A stretch of DNA of 64,000 nucleotides from DATFNI01 sp963712305 (GTDB taxonomy: Bacteria; Bacteroidota; Rhodothermia; Balneolales; DATFMH01), in the NCBI GenBank assembly GCA_963712305.1, contig CAVQHI010000001.1, positions 620,001-684,000 on the forward strand, read 5' to 3'. A program made the translations under genes and the position numbers. Shown one piece after another: positions 16,333 through 25,585 of this stretch. The first letter of the stretch is position 1. Each line of letters starts with the position of its first letter. The notes under the pieces were generated by a model. That model saw only the letters and a program-made list of their open reading frames with translations. It made no database searches and was not told the DNA's origin.

Positions 16333-17814
16333 TCAGCTATATTCGGTTACAGTTTCTTTTTGATAGTCCTCAGCGTATTCAGCTAATGGCTGCGTCATTA
16401 ATGAGATCGTTACAAAAACAATCAACGAGAGTGTGATCCCAAAAAAGTTCGCATCAAGACCAAATGGTAGTTTAAAAAACGACTGTATCGTCAATACCAA
16501 AGTGGTACCGCCGCCAACCAGCATAGCCCAGAAAGCGCCTTGTGCCGTACTTTTCGCCCAGAAGAGGGCACCAATAATGGGAATCAACAATCCGGATACC
16601 ATGAAAGCATAGGAATAGAGCATAAGACTCAACACATTCTGCATGAATGAAGCCAGCAAAAGTGCGAGTACTCCAATCAGCAGCGTCACGATCTGTGAAA
16701 TTTTCATTGCTTTTTTATCCTGGGTCGTGAAACCCATGATCTTGGTTAAAATATCACTCGTTACATTTCCGGATGCTGCCATCAGGCAACTGTCGGCCGT
16801 TGACATAATGGCCGAGAAATAGGCCGACATCATAATTCCCATAAGCCCAACCGGCAATACCGTACGCAACAGCAACGGAAGTCCTTTTTCGGGGTCGAGG
16901 CTTGCAACACCCGCATGTCCCAGATAATCGAACATCCCCTGCATCGCGGCGACTTTCGCAAACAAACCAAGCAACACTCCCATGAACGCCATAATGGGCC
17001 ACTCGAATAGCCCGGCAAGGTACCATGCTCTTTTGGCTTGCTTCTCGTCGCGCGAGGCGTAAATACGTTGATAAAGTGTCATACCTACAAACCAGATCGG
17101 GATGATGGTAATTCCCCAGTTCACAAGTTGCTGCCAGGTGATATTGCTGAGAGTAAGCATTTTATGCGGCAGCGCCTGACTTATAGCAGTCCAGCCACCG
17201 AGCGAATAGTATGATATCGGAATACCAACCAGGATGAGACCAACCATCAGGATGATCCACTGAACGGTGTCTGTATAAATAACCGCCTTCATCCCACCCA
17301 TAAAAGTGTATCCAACAATGATGGCACCCATGATGAGAAGAGCCGTTTCCATATTCAGGCCAATAAATGAGGCTGAGGCCAGTTTGGCTCCTGCAAGGAT
17401 CTGCGAACTTGTAAACCCAATATAACCAATGGCCGAAATGATGCCAGCAATAAAAGCGGTCTTTGCATCATAAAAGTGGCCGAATATTTCCGGAAAAGTG
17501 AAGAAATTCATCTCGTTACCGAGCTTCTTTACTTTTGGTATCAGGAGAACGGCGCTTATCCAGGCACCTATCAGCCCGGTAAACAACATCCATGAACCGG
17601 ACAGTCCCATTACGAACCCAAGTCCACCCAAACCGATTGAGAAACCACCACCGACATCCGTTGCTACGACAGAGAGTCCGATGTGTACACTTCCCATTGA
17701 CCGGCCGGCGAGAAAGTAATCGTCGGCATTCTCGTTCTTCTTCATAAAATATATACCGATGCCCAGCATCGACAACATGTAGACAATGAACTCAATCAGA
17801 TCGATTGTATGCAT
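16333..17814 (-). CDS. Sodium:solute symporter (SSS family)
   Basis: 493 residues with about 13 hydrophobic segments, the length and layout of SSS symporters (PutP/PanF/SglT group). It begins with an N-terminal helix (IEFIVYMLSMLGIGIYFM), then the family motif NADDYFLAGRSMG (about 28-40) and GLGGLGFVMG (about 61-70). Another family block is MMSAYFSAIMSTADSCLMAASG (cut into the motif ISTADSCL-like at about 325-340). It would import a small solute with Na+. As the first gene of the symporter-GNAT-racemase-M20 operon it probably brings in the substrate of those enzymes. Confidence 0.93.
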   Translation of the reverse strand: MHTIDLIEFIVYMLSMLGIGIYFMKKNENADDYFLAGRSMGSVHIGLSVVATDVGGGFSIGLGGLGFVMGLSGSWMLFTGLIGAWISAVLLIPKVKKLGNEMNFFTFPEIFGHFYDAKTAFIAGIISAIGYIGFTSSQILAGAKLASASFIGLNMETALLIMGAIIVGYTFMGGMKAVIYTDTVQWIILMVGLILVGIPISYYSLGGWTAISQALPHKMLTLSNITWQQLVNWGITIIPIWFVGMTLYQRIYASRDEKQAKRAWYLAGLFEWPIMAFMGVLLGLFAKVAAMQGMFDYLGHAGVASLDPEKGLPLLLRTVLPVGLMGIMMSAYFSAIMSTADSCLMAASGNVTSDILTKIMGFTTQDKKAMKISQIVTLLIGVLALLLASFMQNVLSLMLYSYAFMVSGLLIPIIGALFWAKSTAQGAFWAMLVGGGTTLVLTIQSFFKLPFGLDANFFGITLSLIVFVTISLMTQPLAEYAEDYQKETVTEYS

Positions 17815-18307
17815 AGATCAGCTGTTCGTTTCAATTAGTTTGATATTCATAGATAAGATGGAAGAACCTAATGTAGTTTGGTTATGAACGCCCCGTGGCT
17901 TTGGGGTTTGTCATCCTCATTATTTGATATCCGAATAAAACCATCAACGTTTTGAATAATATCGACAAATCTATTATTTACAATTCCTTAAACACATCTT
18001 CCATTAGCTGTTTTAAGTACGGTCTTAGATACGGATTTATTGTTTATTATTCAACTAATGTCAACATTTTTCATTATACGTTTATATTAATATTCAACCT
18101 GAATATATTATGTATAGTTTCGTGTATCTTTTATGAAATATTTAAAATCAAGTTATTCGAATAATATTTTAATACGAAAACAGAATTTGTGATTTATATT
18201 TTGGTCCGGGAACCGTGCACTGGACCCTACAAAGTTGGGTTTTAATTTTCCCCTGCGTGGGTAAATGTGATTGAACCTGATTTTTGGGGGAAGTATATTT
18301 GGCACAA
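17815..18307. other. AT-rich intergenic region upstream of symporter operon and tRNA-Val
   Basis: About 490 very AT-rich bases between a minus-strand operon and a plus-strand tRNA. I see no gene. A weak hairpin (GGTCC/GGACC) lies near 18202-18225. It must hold the promoter of the symporter operon and of the tRNA. Confidence 0.45.
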
Positions 18308-18379
18308 GGGCGATTAGCTCAGCGGAAGAGCACTGCGTTCACATCGCAGGGGTCGCTGGTTCGAACCCAGCATCGCCCA
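18308..18379 (+). tRNA. tRNA-Val (anticodon CAC)
   Basis: 72 bases fold as a cloverleaf: acceptor GGGCGAT/ATCGCCC, D-arm GCTC/GAGC, anticodon arm CTGCG-TTCACAT-CGCAG and T-arm GCTGG-TTCGAAC-CCAGC, with A as discriminator base. The anticodon CAC reads GUG valine codons. The CCA end is not encoded. Confidence 0.95.
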
Positions 18380-18628
18380 CTTTTCTGTTTACAGATTTAC
18401 AGTTATCAGTAAACAGTTTTCTCCCCCTTCTCTTTTCTGTAATGATATTTCAAACCTATCCAATTTCATTTGCTTTACTCTGCCTTGTAATAATCAAGGC
18501 CTTAAAGCATCTTTTCTACGTCGATGCCTTTTTCTTTAACCTATCACAAATAGTTCGGAAAGAAGGCATTACATTGGTTAGGTTAAGCCTTGCAAGGTGA
18601 ATCTTTCTTATTTCCTTATATACATTAC

Positions 18629-20101
18629 ATGAAACACAAGCCTTTATTACTCATATTTTTCACTTGCATATTACTGGCCGGAATTCACCATGGCTATTCG
18701 CAATCTGCACCGGACACACATAACCATTATACGACGAAACCATGGTCGCACGGGCAGCTTGAGGTATCCGAGAATGGCCGTTTTCTCCAGCACACAGACG
18801 GCTCACCATTTTTCTGGCAGGGCGATACCGCCTGGCTTCTGTTCCAACATTTAAATCGAAAACAGGTGCGTGAATATCTGGATGACCGTGCGACCAAGGG
18901 GTTCAACGTGATCCAGTGCATGGTCCTTCATGAACTGCCCGAACATGATGCCTATGGAGATACTGCCACCGTAAACGACGATCCGGCCCGTCCACTGACA
19001 ACACCGGGCAGTAAACCTGACGATCCAAAGCAGTACGATTACTGGGATAATATTGACTACTGTATCCGTGAGGCCGCCAAACGTGGCGTCTATATCGCAC
19101 TTGTCCCTGTATGGGGCTCTGTCGTCAAGGCTGGTAAACCCGATAGCACTGGTGCTGTAAAGTATGCACGCTTTCTTGCCAATCGCTATCAAAATGAACC
19201 CAACATTATCTGGATCAACGGCGGGGACACAAAAGGCTCGGATAAACCCATTATCTGGAATACTCTTGGAAAAACAATCAAGAGCATTGACCATAGTCAT
19301 CTGATGACCTATCACCCCTACGGTCGTACATGTTCCGGTCAGTGGTTTCATGATGCCTCCTGGCTCGATTTCGACATGTTTCAGTCCGGTCATCGCGACT
19401 ATTCGCAAATTGGTCAAGATGACTCTGCCGCCTGGAAGGGAGAGGACAACTGGCGCTACGTTCGCGAGGAACGCAAACGCAAACCCATAAAACCGGTCCT
19501 CGACGGAGAACCATCCTACGAAGGTATTCCCCACGGCCTGCATGATCCGTCCGAGCCGAGATGGAAAGCGTATGATGCGAGGCGATACGCCTGGTGGTCC
19601 GTCATGGCCGGTGCCTGCGGCCATACCTACGGCGACAACGCCGTCATGCAGTTTTATGAGCCGCCCTACGAACCCAGCTATGGTGCATACGAGTTCTGGT
19701 GGTTTGCCATCCACGATCGCGGCTCATCACAGATCCGGTACCTCAAAAAGCTAATGCTCTCCCGGCCGTACTTCCAGCGGCGCTATGACGAAGCGGCGAT
19801 TGTCGGCGACCCGGTCAGGCGTCACAATCGAATCCTCGCTGCCTGCGGCAAACGATACGAGTTCGCATACATTGCCACCGGACGACCGTTCTCGATTAAG
19901 CTTGGACGCATCACTGGTAAAAATGTAAAAGCCTGGTGGTACAATCCCCGAACCGGCAAGGCAACCATTATCGGAACCTTTCCCAATCATGGCACTCATC
20001 ACTTCGACCCTCCAGGTGCCACAGCAGAAGGTAACGACTGGACTCTCGTTCTCGACGATGCGGCTGCAGGCTTTCAACCACCCGGAATAGTGACACGTTA
20101 A
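18629..20101 (+). CDS. Secreted DUF4038/GH140-like (apiosidase-like) glycoside hydrolase
   Basis: 490 residues from the ATG at 18629, which begins a good signal peptide (MKHKPLLLIFFTCILLAG, cleavage near YSQ). The alternative start at 18590 would put 13 extra residues before it. The TIM-barrel core matches DUF4038 proteins: PFFWQGDTAWLLF (about 55-67), GFNVIQCMVL, then WINGGD (about 200) and PVLDGEPSYEG (about 302-312), whose acidic residues fit acid/base and nucleophile positions. A small C-terminal beta-domain with AWWYNPRTGKA follows, as in family proteins ending with DUF5060-like/collagen-binding parts. GH140 members act on apiose-containing pectin; family-level substrate is uncertain. 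It is monocistronic and ends in a terminator. Confidence 0.85.
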   Translation: MKHKPLLLIFFTCILLAGIHHGYSQSAPDTHNHYTTKPWSHGQLEVSENGRFLQHTDGSPFFWQGDTAWLLFQHLNRKQVREYLDDRATKGFNVIQCMVLHELPEHDAYGDTATVNDDPARPLTTPGSKPDDPKQYDYWDNIDYCIREAAKRGVYIALVPVWGSVVKAGKPDSTGAVKYARFLANRYQNEPNIIWINGGDTKGSDKPIIWNTLGKTIKSIDHSHLMTYHPYGRTCSGQWFHDASWLDFDMFQSGHRDYSQIGQDDSAAWKGEDNWRYVREERKRKPIKPVLDGEPSYEGIPHGLHDPSEPRWKAYDARRYAWWSVMAGACGHTYGDNAVMQFYEPPYEPSYGAYEFWWFAIHDRGSSQIRYLKKLMLSRPYFQRRYDEAAIVGDPVRRHNRILAACGKRYEFAYIATGRPFSIKLGRITGKNVKAWWYNPRTGKATIIGTFPNHGTHHFDPPGATAEGNDWTLVLDDAAAGFQPPGIVTR

Positions 20102-20118
20102 CAACAACTAAAGCACAA

Positions 20119-20158
20119 ATAGACAAAATGAGTCTTGTAACCGAATGTCTATTTTTTT
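20119..20158 (+). terminator. Terminator after the GH140-like gene
   Basis: ATAGACA (20119-20125) pairs with TGTCTAT (20146-20152) over a 20-base loop, followed directly by six T residues. It begins 17 bases after the stop codon. Confidence 0.7.
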
Positions 20159-20263
20159 GCAATTACCGGGATGACGGCATGGGTACCAACTAAGACGACT
20201 TCTTCATATCCCGAGCTCAGGTTATTTTAGCTAATAGCAGTTCTATAAAGCATACTGATAGTT

Positions 20264-22957
20264 TTACACAGAATTCAGGTATCCGTGCAAGTCCTCGTCG
20301 GTTTCTATGTTGAGTTTCTTTCTGAGACGAGAACGGCTAATATATACGCTGGAAGGTTTAATATTGAGTAAATCAGCTATCTCTTTTGAATTAAAGCCAG
20401 TTTTAATATATGCACACAACCTTAAGTCATAACTGGTTAAATCGGGGAAATCCTGTCTCAGTTTGTCAAAAAACTCCTGGTTCAAATCGTCAATTTGTAT
20501 TTCAAACGTGTGATCTTCGGAGCTGATGTGCGAATCTATCACCTGACGAATTTCATGTAACCGGTGTTTCAAAGATGCCGGGTTTTGTTCAAGTTTTTCG
20601 AACTTTTCCTTTATAGTCAGCAGTATTTTGTTTTTTTCATCGTTCTCTTTCGCTTTGGTGGCAAGCTCAATCGTTTTACTCTTGAACTGTGCTTTAAGCT
20701 GCTCGATTTCTGCCTGCAACTTCTCCTCTTCAACATGTTGTAGCTGTTGCCGGTGACGTTCTTCCTGTTGACGCAGCGAATTTCTTTGAGCTATAAGCAT
20801 GTTTTTCTTTTGCTTATTCAGGGACATGTCTTGCCAGACATACAATAGGTAGATCATGGTCAGAATCAGAACAAAATACATCAAGTACGCGTACCAGCTC
20901 CGATACCAGGGTGCATTAATAAAGAAGCTTACGGTTTGTATTGGAGTAACATTCCCGTTTACCATCGCTCTTGCCGCCAACACATGGTTACCGTCCGGCA
21001 ATGCTATCAACTCAAAGGTATTTTGGGGCGACCATTTGCTCCATGTTCCCGATTGATCTATTCGATACTGGTATAACACCCCATCCTGATTTGGGACGAT
21101 ACTTTCGACCTTCAGATTGTTAAGTTTATTGGGTATTTCTGTGCCGTTAGACACATTTACTTTTCCCTCGTTATTAAAGGCCTTAATGCTTCTGAATACG
21201 ATTTTATGCGTGCTCTTCCATAAATCATCAGCTAAGTTTAGTTCCTTTAAAGCAAAACCATTATATACCGGATAGAACTCAAAATTATCGTTCAGACGAA
21301 CCGATTGTACATCGGGCAGAAATAATTTATCGATACCTGTCTTGACTGTATCCCGCCGATTTTCGACAAATTTATTTGCAACTGAATCGTATGAAAAATC
21401 GAAATTATTGGTAATAACATGAATGCCATCTTCATCCTTCTGCAAATTGGGATCGCTGCCCTTAAATTGTTTTACCAGGAATATCTTCCTTTTCTCTGGA
21501 AACAGGTTTTTATTTAATTCGGCCCGGATAAATCCATAATTGGGAATATTCACCCACAATGTATGATCACCCTGAATGAGAATTTGATTACAGGATCCAA
21601 CGATAAGCTTCATGTTCTTCAGGAATTTCCACCTCTCCCCGTGCTTTTCATAAATGGAAATACCATTATAGGTCCCAACTAACAGGTATTTTTTGTAGGG
21701 CTGAATGGTCCAGATCCCCCGCTGATTACCAACTCGTTCTACTTCGTTGTTCTTAAGAACATACAATCCCCGATCGTGTCCTACTAACACCTGGTTTCCA
21801 ATCTTTTTCAACGTCCATACCTGGCCTTCTGTGCCGGGAATAAGCTTAAACTTATAGTAGGCCGCATTGTCGTTAAGATCAGTCCAGCGGGTCCGGTACA
21901 ATCCTTGATTTGTACCCAAATAGAAGGTATCACTTTTCAGAATCGCGCTGTATCCCGTACCAAAATCACCTGTGTAATCGTAAAAGAACGTGTATTTGCT
22001 GCTCAGGTCCACATAGGAAACACCATAATCCAGCCCCATCCACAGCTTACCATCCGGACTGTAATGGAGACTCAGGATGGTATTATTCTCCAGCCCCTTA
22101 TTTTTATTGATATAGTGTATTATGTTGCCATCCAAATCGCTGATAAATAATCCCTTAAGAATGGTACCAAATGCTAAATATGTTTTATCAACTCTTTCAA
22201 AACTAAACGCTTTTGCTTCCTTCAGCTCCGCTGACAGTTCATTATCCAGGGGACTGAGTTTCCCAGCGGCATATTGCCATAATCCGGCATTTTTTGTGAC
22301 AAAAATTAAGTGTCCCTGATTCTCATACATTCCTACAACCTCAGGAATGCTGCTATATTTGAAACTGAAAAGATGTTCGGGCGCCAAATTTTTAAGTTCA
22401 TATACCCCTCCTTTTTCGTCTACAAAGTACAGGGTATCCTTAACATTAAAGCTACTTATTATCTTGCTCGGACTCGGTATTTTAGTCAGATTGCTGCCTG
22501 TATAAACGTAAATGTTATTTGCTGATACGAACAGGACCTTACCATCGATCGAGTGGACATCCCAAAACTCCTCACTTATCCCATTGAGATCTTTTTTAAA
22601 TGGATATAAAGACGTATACGTAAAATTATGATCTGCTGTTCTTTTCCAGACACCGAAATCCAGATCGGAACCGGTATAAATTAACGAGTCGTTGATCACA
22701 TTTACGGCACGGGTAATTCCATCACTTCCTTTATAACTTTTCCACTTCTCTCCATCGTATTCAAGTAAGCCTTTATCGGATGCCATGTAAACAATTCCGT
22801 TCGGAGCTGAGTCGATATCCCAAATCTTACCCTTATGACTATAATCTGCAGGAGTGAAGTTCTGTAATAATGGGACTCCTTTTTGAGGAAGTTGATGAGG
22901 TGGGTAGGCCAGCACACTTCCCATTAATAACAGAAGGTATGTTAATATTATGCTCAC
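20264..22957 (-). CDS. Membrane regulator: two-component-type propeller + Y_Y_Y domain + coiled coil + LuxR HTH
   Basis: 897 residues. After a signal/anchor segment (LTYLLLLMGSVLAY) comes a long beta-propeller-like region with repeated units such as SAPNGIVYMASDKGLLEYDGEKW and WTIQPYKKYLLVGTYNGISIYE (about 40-600). A Y_Y_Y (triple tyrosine) domain (about 610-680, YQYRIDQSGTWSKWS) follows, then one transmembrane helix (AYLMYFVLILTMIYLLYVW, about 690-708) and a long coiled coil (715-800). A C-terminal LuxR/GerE HTH ends the protein (about 843-890, FNSKEIADLLNIKPSSVYISRSRLRKKL). It probably senses a sugar on the periplasmic side and binds DNA directly, with no kinase. Regulators of this build often accompany polysaccharide-utilisation loci; it lies next to the glucan locus. 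Confidence 0.9.
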   Translation of the reverse strand: MSIILTYLLLLMGSVLAYPPHQLPQKGVPLLQNFTPADYSHKGKIWDIDSAPNGIVYMASDKGLLEYDGEKWKSYKGSDGITRAVNVINDSLIYTGSDLDFGVWKRTADHNFTYTSLYPFKKDLNGISEEFWDVHSIDGKVLFVSANNIYVYTGSNLTKIPSPSKIISSFNVKDTLYFVDEKGGVYELKNLAPEHLFSFKYSSIPEVVGMYENQGHLIFVTKNAGLWQYAAGKLSPLDNELSAELKEAKAFSFERVDKTYLAFGTILKGLFISDLDGNIIHYINKNKGLENNTILSLHYSPDGKLWMGLDYGVSYVDLSSKYTFFYDYTGDFGTGYSAILKSDTFYLGTNQGLYRTRWTDLNDNAAYYKFKLIPGTEGQVWTLKKIGNQVLVGHDRGLYVLKNNEVERVGNQRGIWTIQPYKKYLLVGTYNGISIYEKHGERWKFLKNMKLIVGSCNQILIQGDHTLWVNIPNYGFIRAELNKNLFPEKRKIFLVKQFKGSDPNLQKDEDGIHVITNNFDFSYDSVANKFVENRRDTVKTGIDKLFLPDVQSVRLNDNFEFYPVYNGFALKELNLADDLWKSTHKIVFRSIKAFNNEGKVNVSNGTEIPNKLNNLKVESIVPNQDGVLYQYRIDQSGTWSKWSPQNTFELIALPDGNHVLAARAMVNGNVTPIQTVSFFINAPWYRSWYAYLMYFVLILTMIYLLYVWQDMSLNKQKKNMLIAQRNSLRQQEERHRQQLQHVEEEKLQAEIEQLKAQFKSKTIELATKAKENDEKNKILLTIKEKFEKLEQNPASLKHRLHEIRQVIDSHISSEDHTFEIQIDDLNQEFFDKLRQDFPDLTSYDLRLCAYIKTGFNSKEIADLLNIKPSSVYISRSRLRKKLNIETDEDLHGYLNSV

Positions 22958-23151
22958 TAAACCAATGGGTTTGTTACATATTATCTACTAAAAAAACACC
23001 AAAATGACTATCGTTTTGTCACGATGGACAACGATTTATTGTAACGAATGCGTACTTAAAAATATCTAACACACGCATTTGAAGCTATCTCCCACCCCAA
23101 AACTTATAAATTGAATGTATACAAGTCACAATATAAGTGTAAAGTTCCGTT

Positions 23152-23188
23152 TCAAAAAAAAACCGACCCTCATGCAGGGCCGGTTTTT
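23152..23188 (-). terminator. Terminator of the beta-glucan locus
   Basis: On the minus strand, AACCGGCCCT and AGGGTCGGTT pair over a short GCATG loop (one G-T), and the stem runs into a T-run of about nine. It lies just past the stop at 23209 and should end the long minus-strand transcript. Confidence 0.88.
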
Positions 23189-23208
23189 AGATTACTTCTT
23201 GTGTGGTG

Positions 23209-25479
23209 TCATTTTATAAGCACCATCTTTTTCACCTGAACGAAATTACCCGAAACAAGTCGGTAAGTATAAATTCCGGATGCAAGGTGCGACGCATTAA
23301 ACGTTATGAGGTGTGAACCTGCGCTTTTGTATCCATTAACCAACGTTGCGACCTTTTGGCCCTGAATATTGAATACATCTATCTTAACTTTACCTCCTTT
23401 GGGAAGTACATAGGAAATATTCGTAGTTGGATTAAACGGGTTGGGATAGTTCTGGTTCAGTGAGTAACTATTAGGTAGTTCCTTCGTTTTCTCTACAGGT
23501 GTACCGGTGTCTTTGTAGAAGTACATATTATCTACATAGATGGTATTTGCACCAGTTGGTTGACCTACAAGGATGTACTGAGTGAGATGCTTTCTGGCCG
23601 TAAGACCGGTAAAGTCACTCAATGGGATATCAAAGCTGACCCATTTACCCTTTTCAGGCATATCGAAGTCGACCTGATATTCTGAATCGTCACCACCCTG
23701 ATAGGCACCGTCTGCACCAAAGTCAACCAACTTAACACTGAATTTGGTATAATCGGCTGACCACACATCGATATGAAAGTTGGTCATCTCAGATGCATCA
23801 ATCTGATGCGGAGAATCCGTTTCGATGCCCACGAAATCGAGGTTCGAGTATTTTTTCACCGGGGTGTCTCCTACCATCACCGAATCTTCAAAGGTGGCCG
23901 AAGACCAGTCGGTTTTCCAGGTATCTACCGGCACGTCATTATATGCCGAACTAAACATGGAGATCACATCTGCCTGATTCTGGGTTGGTGTAGGGGCTGG
24001 AGTTGTCGGCATATCTGATGTGCCGCCATTGGTTCCGCAACCAGCAGCAAAAGGCACCGTTATATTATCACTGCTTAACTGCCAGTTGCCGGCGAACGAT
24101 TGTTTACTCCACAATACATCCAGGTCCACATTTTCAGGTGGAGTTCCTGTCCAGGTGAGTGTCTGGCTGAGTTTATCACCTATTGTATCGACTGGCGATA
24201 CGGCGGGCGAACCGGTTATGGGCCCAGACACATTATTTACTATCAACGCGTCTACTGTATCATCATTAGTGGATTGGATCACGACTTTCATCGATTGTGC
24301 ATCCACATTTGTAATCGTGAGCTTTATCGCAGACGCTGTTTCAGCCGGGTTCATCAAATGGGTAACTACTTTACCGCAGTAAGATGACGTTTGACCGCCC
24401 TTCTGGGAGTAAAAGTACACATTGTCTACGTATATGGTAGCACCGCCAGTGGGTTGTCCCACAAGGATCAACTGAGCCAAGTGTTTTCTCGAGGTCAGGC
24501 CGACGAAATCCGAGAGCGGTATGTCATAGCTGACCCATTTTCCCTGTTCCGGGTTGGGAAAGTCTACCTGGTATCCGGAATCATCCCCTCCCTGATAGGC
24601 ACCATCAGCACCGAAATCAACCAATTTAACACCAAACTGGGTTAAGTTCGGAGACCAAACATCCATATGTAAATAGTCCATGTTTGATGCATCAATCTCA
24701 TTTTGAATCGTTTCGATTCCAACATTATCGAGTGCCGAATATTTCTTGACATATGAGTCACCAACTTTTACCGAATCCGTGAAAGTTGCCGCAGACCAGG
24801 AGGCGGCCCAGGTGTCAACAGGAACATTGGTATAGGCAGAGCTGAACATGGAGATCACGCTGTCCGGGTCCTGGGTTGGAGTTGGAGCCGCGGTCGCTGG
24901 CATGTCACTTGTCGAACTGCTCGATGCAGAGAATGTAATGTTATCGAAATAGATAACATGATCGTCGGTTCTGTCTTTAAAATCCGGGAAGATGACAATC
25001 TGGTCCAATTGTCCATCCCCATCAGGTGGATTGACGTAGTCGGAGAAGTCGAAGGTTAACTCTTCCCACTGATTTACCTTGGTATTGGCTACTTTAATTT
25101 CACCTTGCGACCAGCTTGAATCAGATACCAATTTTATACCGACATCACTGATCACCGATTTCCAAACCATAATCTTGATTACAGAATTGGATTTGTCGAG
25201 CACGAATTTACCCAGGTTCATTCCACCATGCGCCGATTCTACACCTGCGTAGGCCTGACCGGTGGAGAGTGCGGTAAATTTGGCGACTTTGGCTGACGTG
25301 TTAATACCTGACTGATCAGGATTATCAACTATCTCAAGAGGCGGATTGGTGTCATTTTCGAAGACATTCCACGTCCAATCAGCGCCATGACCTGCCGGCT
25401 CAAAATCAATAGGATTGCTTTGTGCAAAACCTATTGATGCGTAAGCAAGTAATGCTATCGTTAGGATTATTGATTTCAT
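23209..25479 (-). CDS. Secreted multi-module carbohydrate-binding-like protein with T9SS sorting domain
   Basis: 756 residues with a Sec signal peptide (LLAYASIGFAQ). Residues about 22-185 form a CBM-like jelly roll (SAKVAKFTALSTG, IIYFDNITFS). Two copies of a second module follow (about 190-360 and 490-660) with shared phrases VISMFSSAYTNVPVDTW, GIET...EIDAS, VKLVDFGADGAYQGGDD and YVDNVYFY. Between them is a short beta-rich stretch. The same module occurs in the lipoprotein at 28557. The last about 75 residues, from SYSLNQNYPNPFNPTTNISY to QVKKMVLIK, are a type A T9SS sorting domain, so the protein should be secreted and anchored on the surface. No catalytic domain is visible; a glucan-binding role is inferred from GH16 and GH17 neighbours. 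Confidence 0.85.
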   Translation of the reverse strand: MKSIILTIALLAYASIGFAQSNPIDFEPAGHGADWTWNVFENDTNPPLEIVDNPDQSGINTSAKVAKFTALSTGQAYAGVESAHGGMNLGKFVLDKSNSVIKIMVWKSVISDVGIKLVSDSSWSQGEIKVANTKVNQWEELTFDFSDYVNPPDGDGQLDQIVIFPDFKDRTDDHVIYFDNITFSASSSSTSDMPATAAPTPTQDPDSVISMFSSAYTNVPVDTWAASWSAATFTDSVKVGDSYVKKYSALDNVGIETIQNEIDASNMDYLHMDVWSPNLTQFGVKLVDFGADGAYQGGDDSGYQVDFPNPEQGKWVSYDIPLSDFVGLTSRKHLAQLILVGQPTGGATIYVDNVYFYSQKGGQTSSYCGKVVTHLMNPAETASAIKLTITNVDAQSMKVVIQSTNDDTVDALIVNNVSGPITGSPAVSPVDTIGDKLSQTLTWTGTPPENVDLDVLWSKQSFAGNWQLSSDNITVPFAAGCGTNGGTSDMPTTPAPTPTQNQADVISMFSSAYNDVPVDTWKTDWSSATFEDSVMVGDTPVKKYSNLDFVGIETDSPHQIDASEMTNFHIDVWSADYTKFSVKLVDFGADGAYQGGDDSEYQVDFDMPEKGKWVSFDIPLSDFTGLTARKHLTQYILVGQPTGANTIYVDNMYFYKDTGTPVEKTKELPNSYSLNQNYPNPFNPTTNISYVLPKGGKVKIDVFNIQGQKVATLVNGYKSAGSHLITFNASHLASGIYTYRLVSGNFVQVKKMVLIK

Positions 25480-25585
25480 GGACTTATGAAGTTTAAGGGT
25501 TAGTATTTGTAGCTTTTGTTGCCACTTTTTTTGTTAGTTATGTTTCGTTTATGTGTTGTTTGTGTCTCTATTCTTTCAAAATTTG

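Noticed and set aside
17952..18164. A 70-residue open frame in the AT-rich spacer before tRNA-Val
   Set aside because: Low-complexity AT-rich composition, no ribosome site and no similarity to anything known.
18190..18300. Possible small structured RNA just upstream of tRNA-Val
   Set aside because: Only a 5-bp stem (GGTCC/GGACC) was found and no match to SRP, 6S or tmRNA features.
18851..19714. A 287-residue minus-strand open frame inside the GH140-like gene
   Set aside because: It is the reverse-strand shadow of a gene with signal peptide and family motifs.
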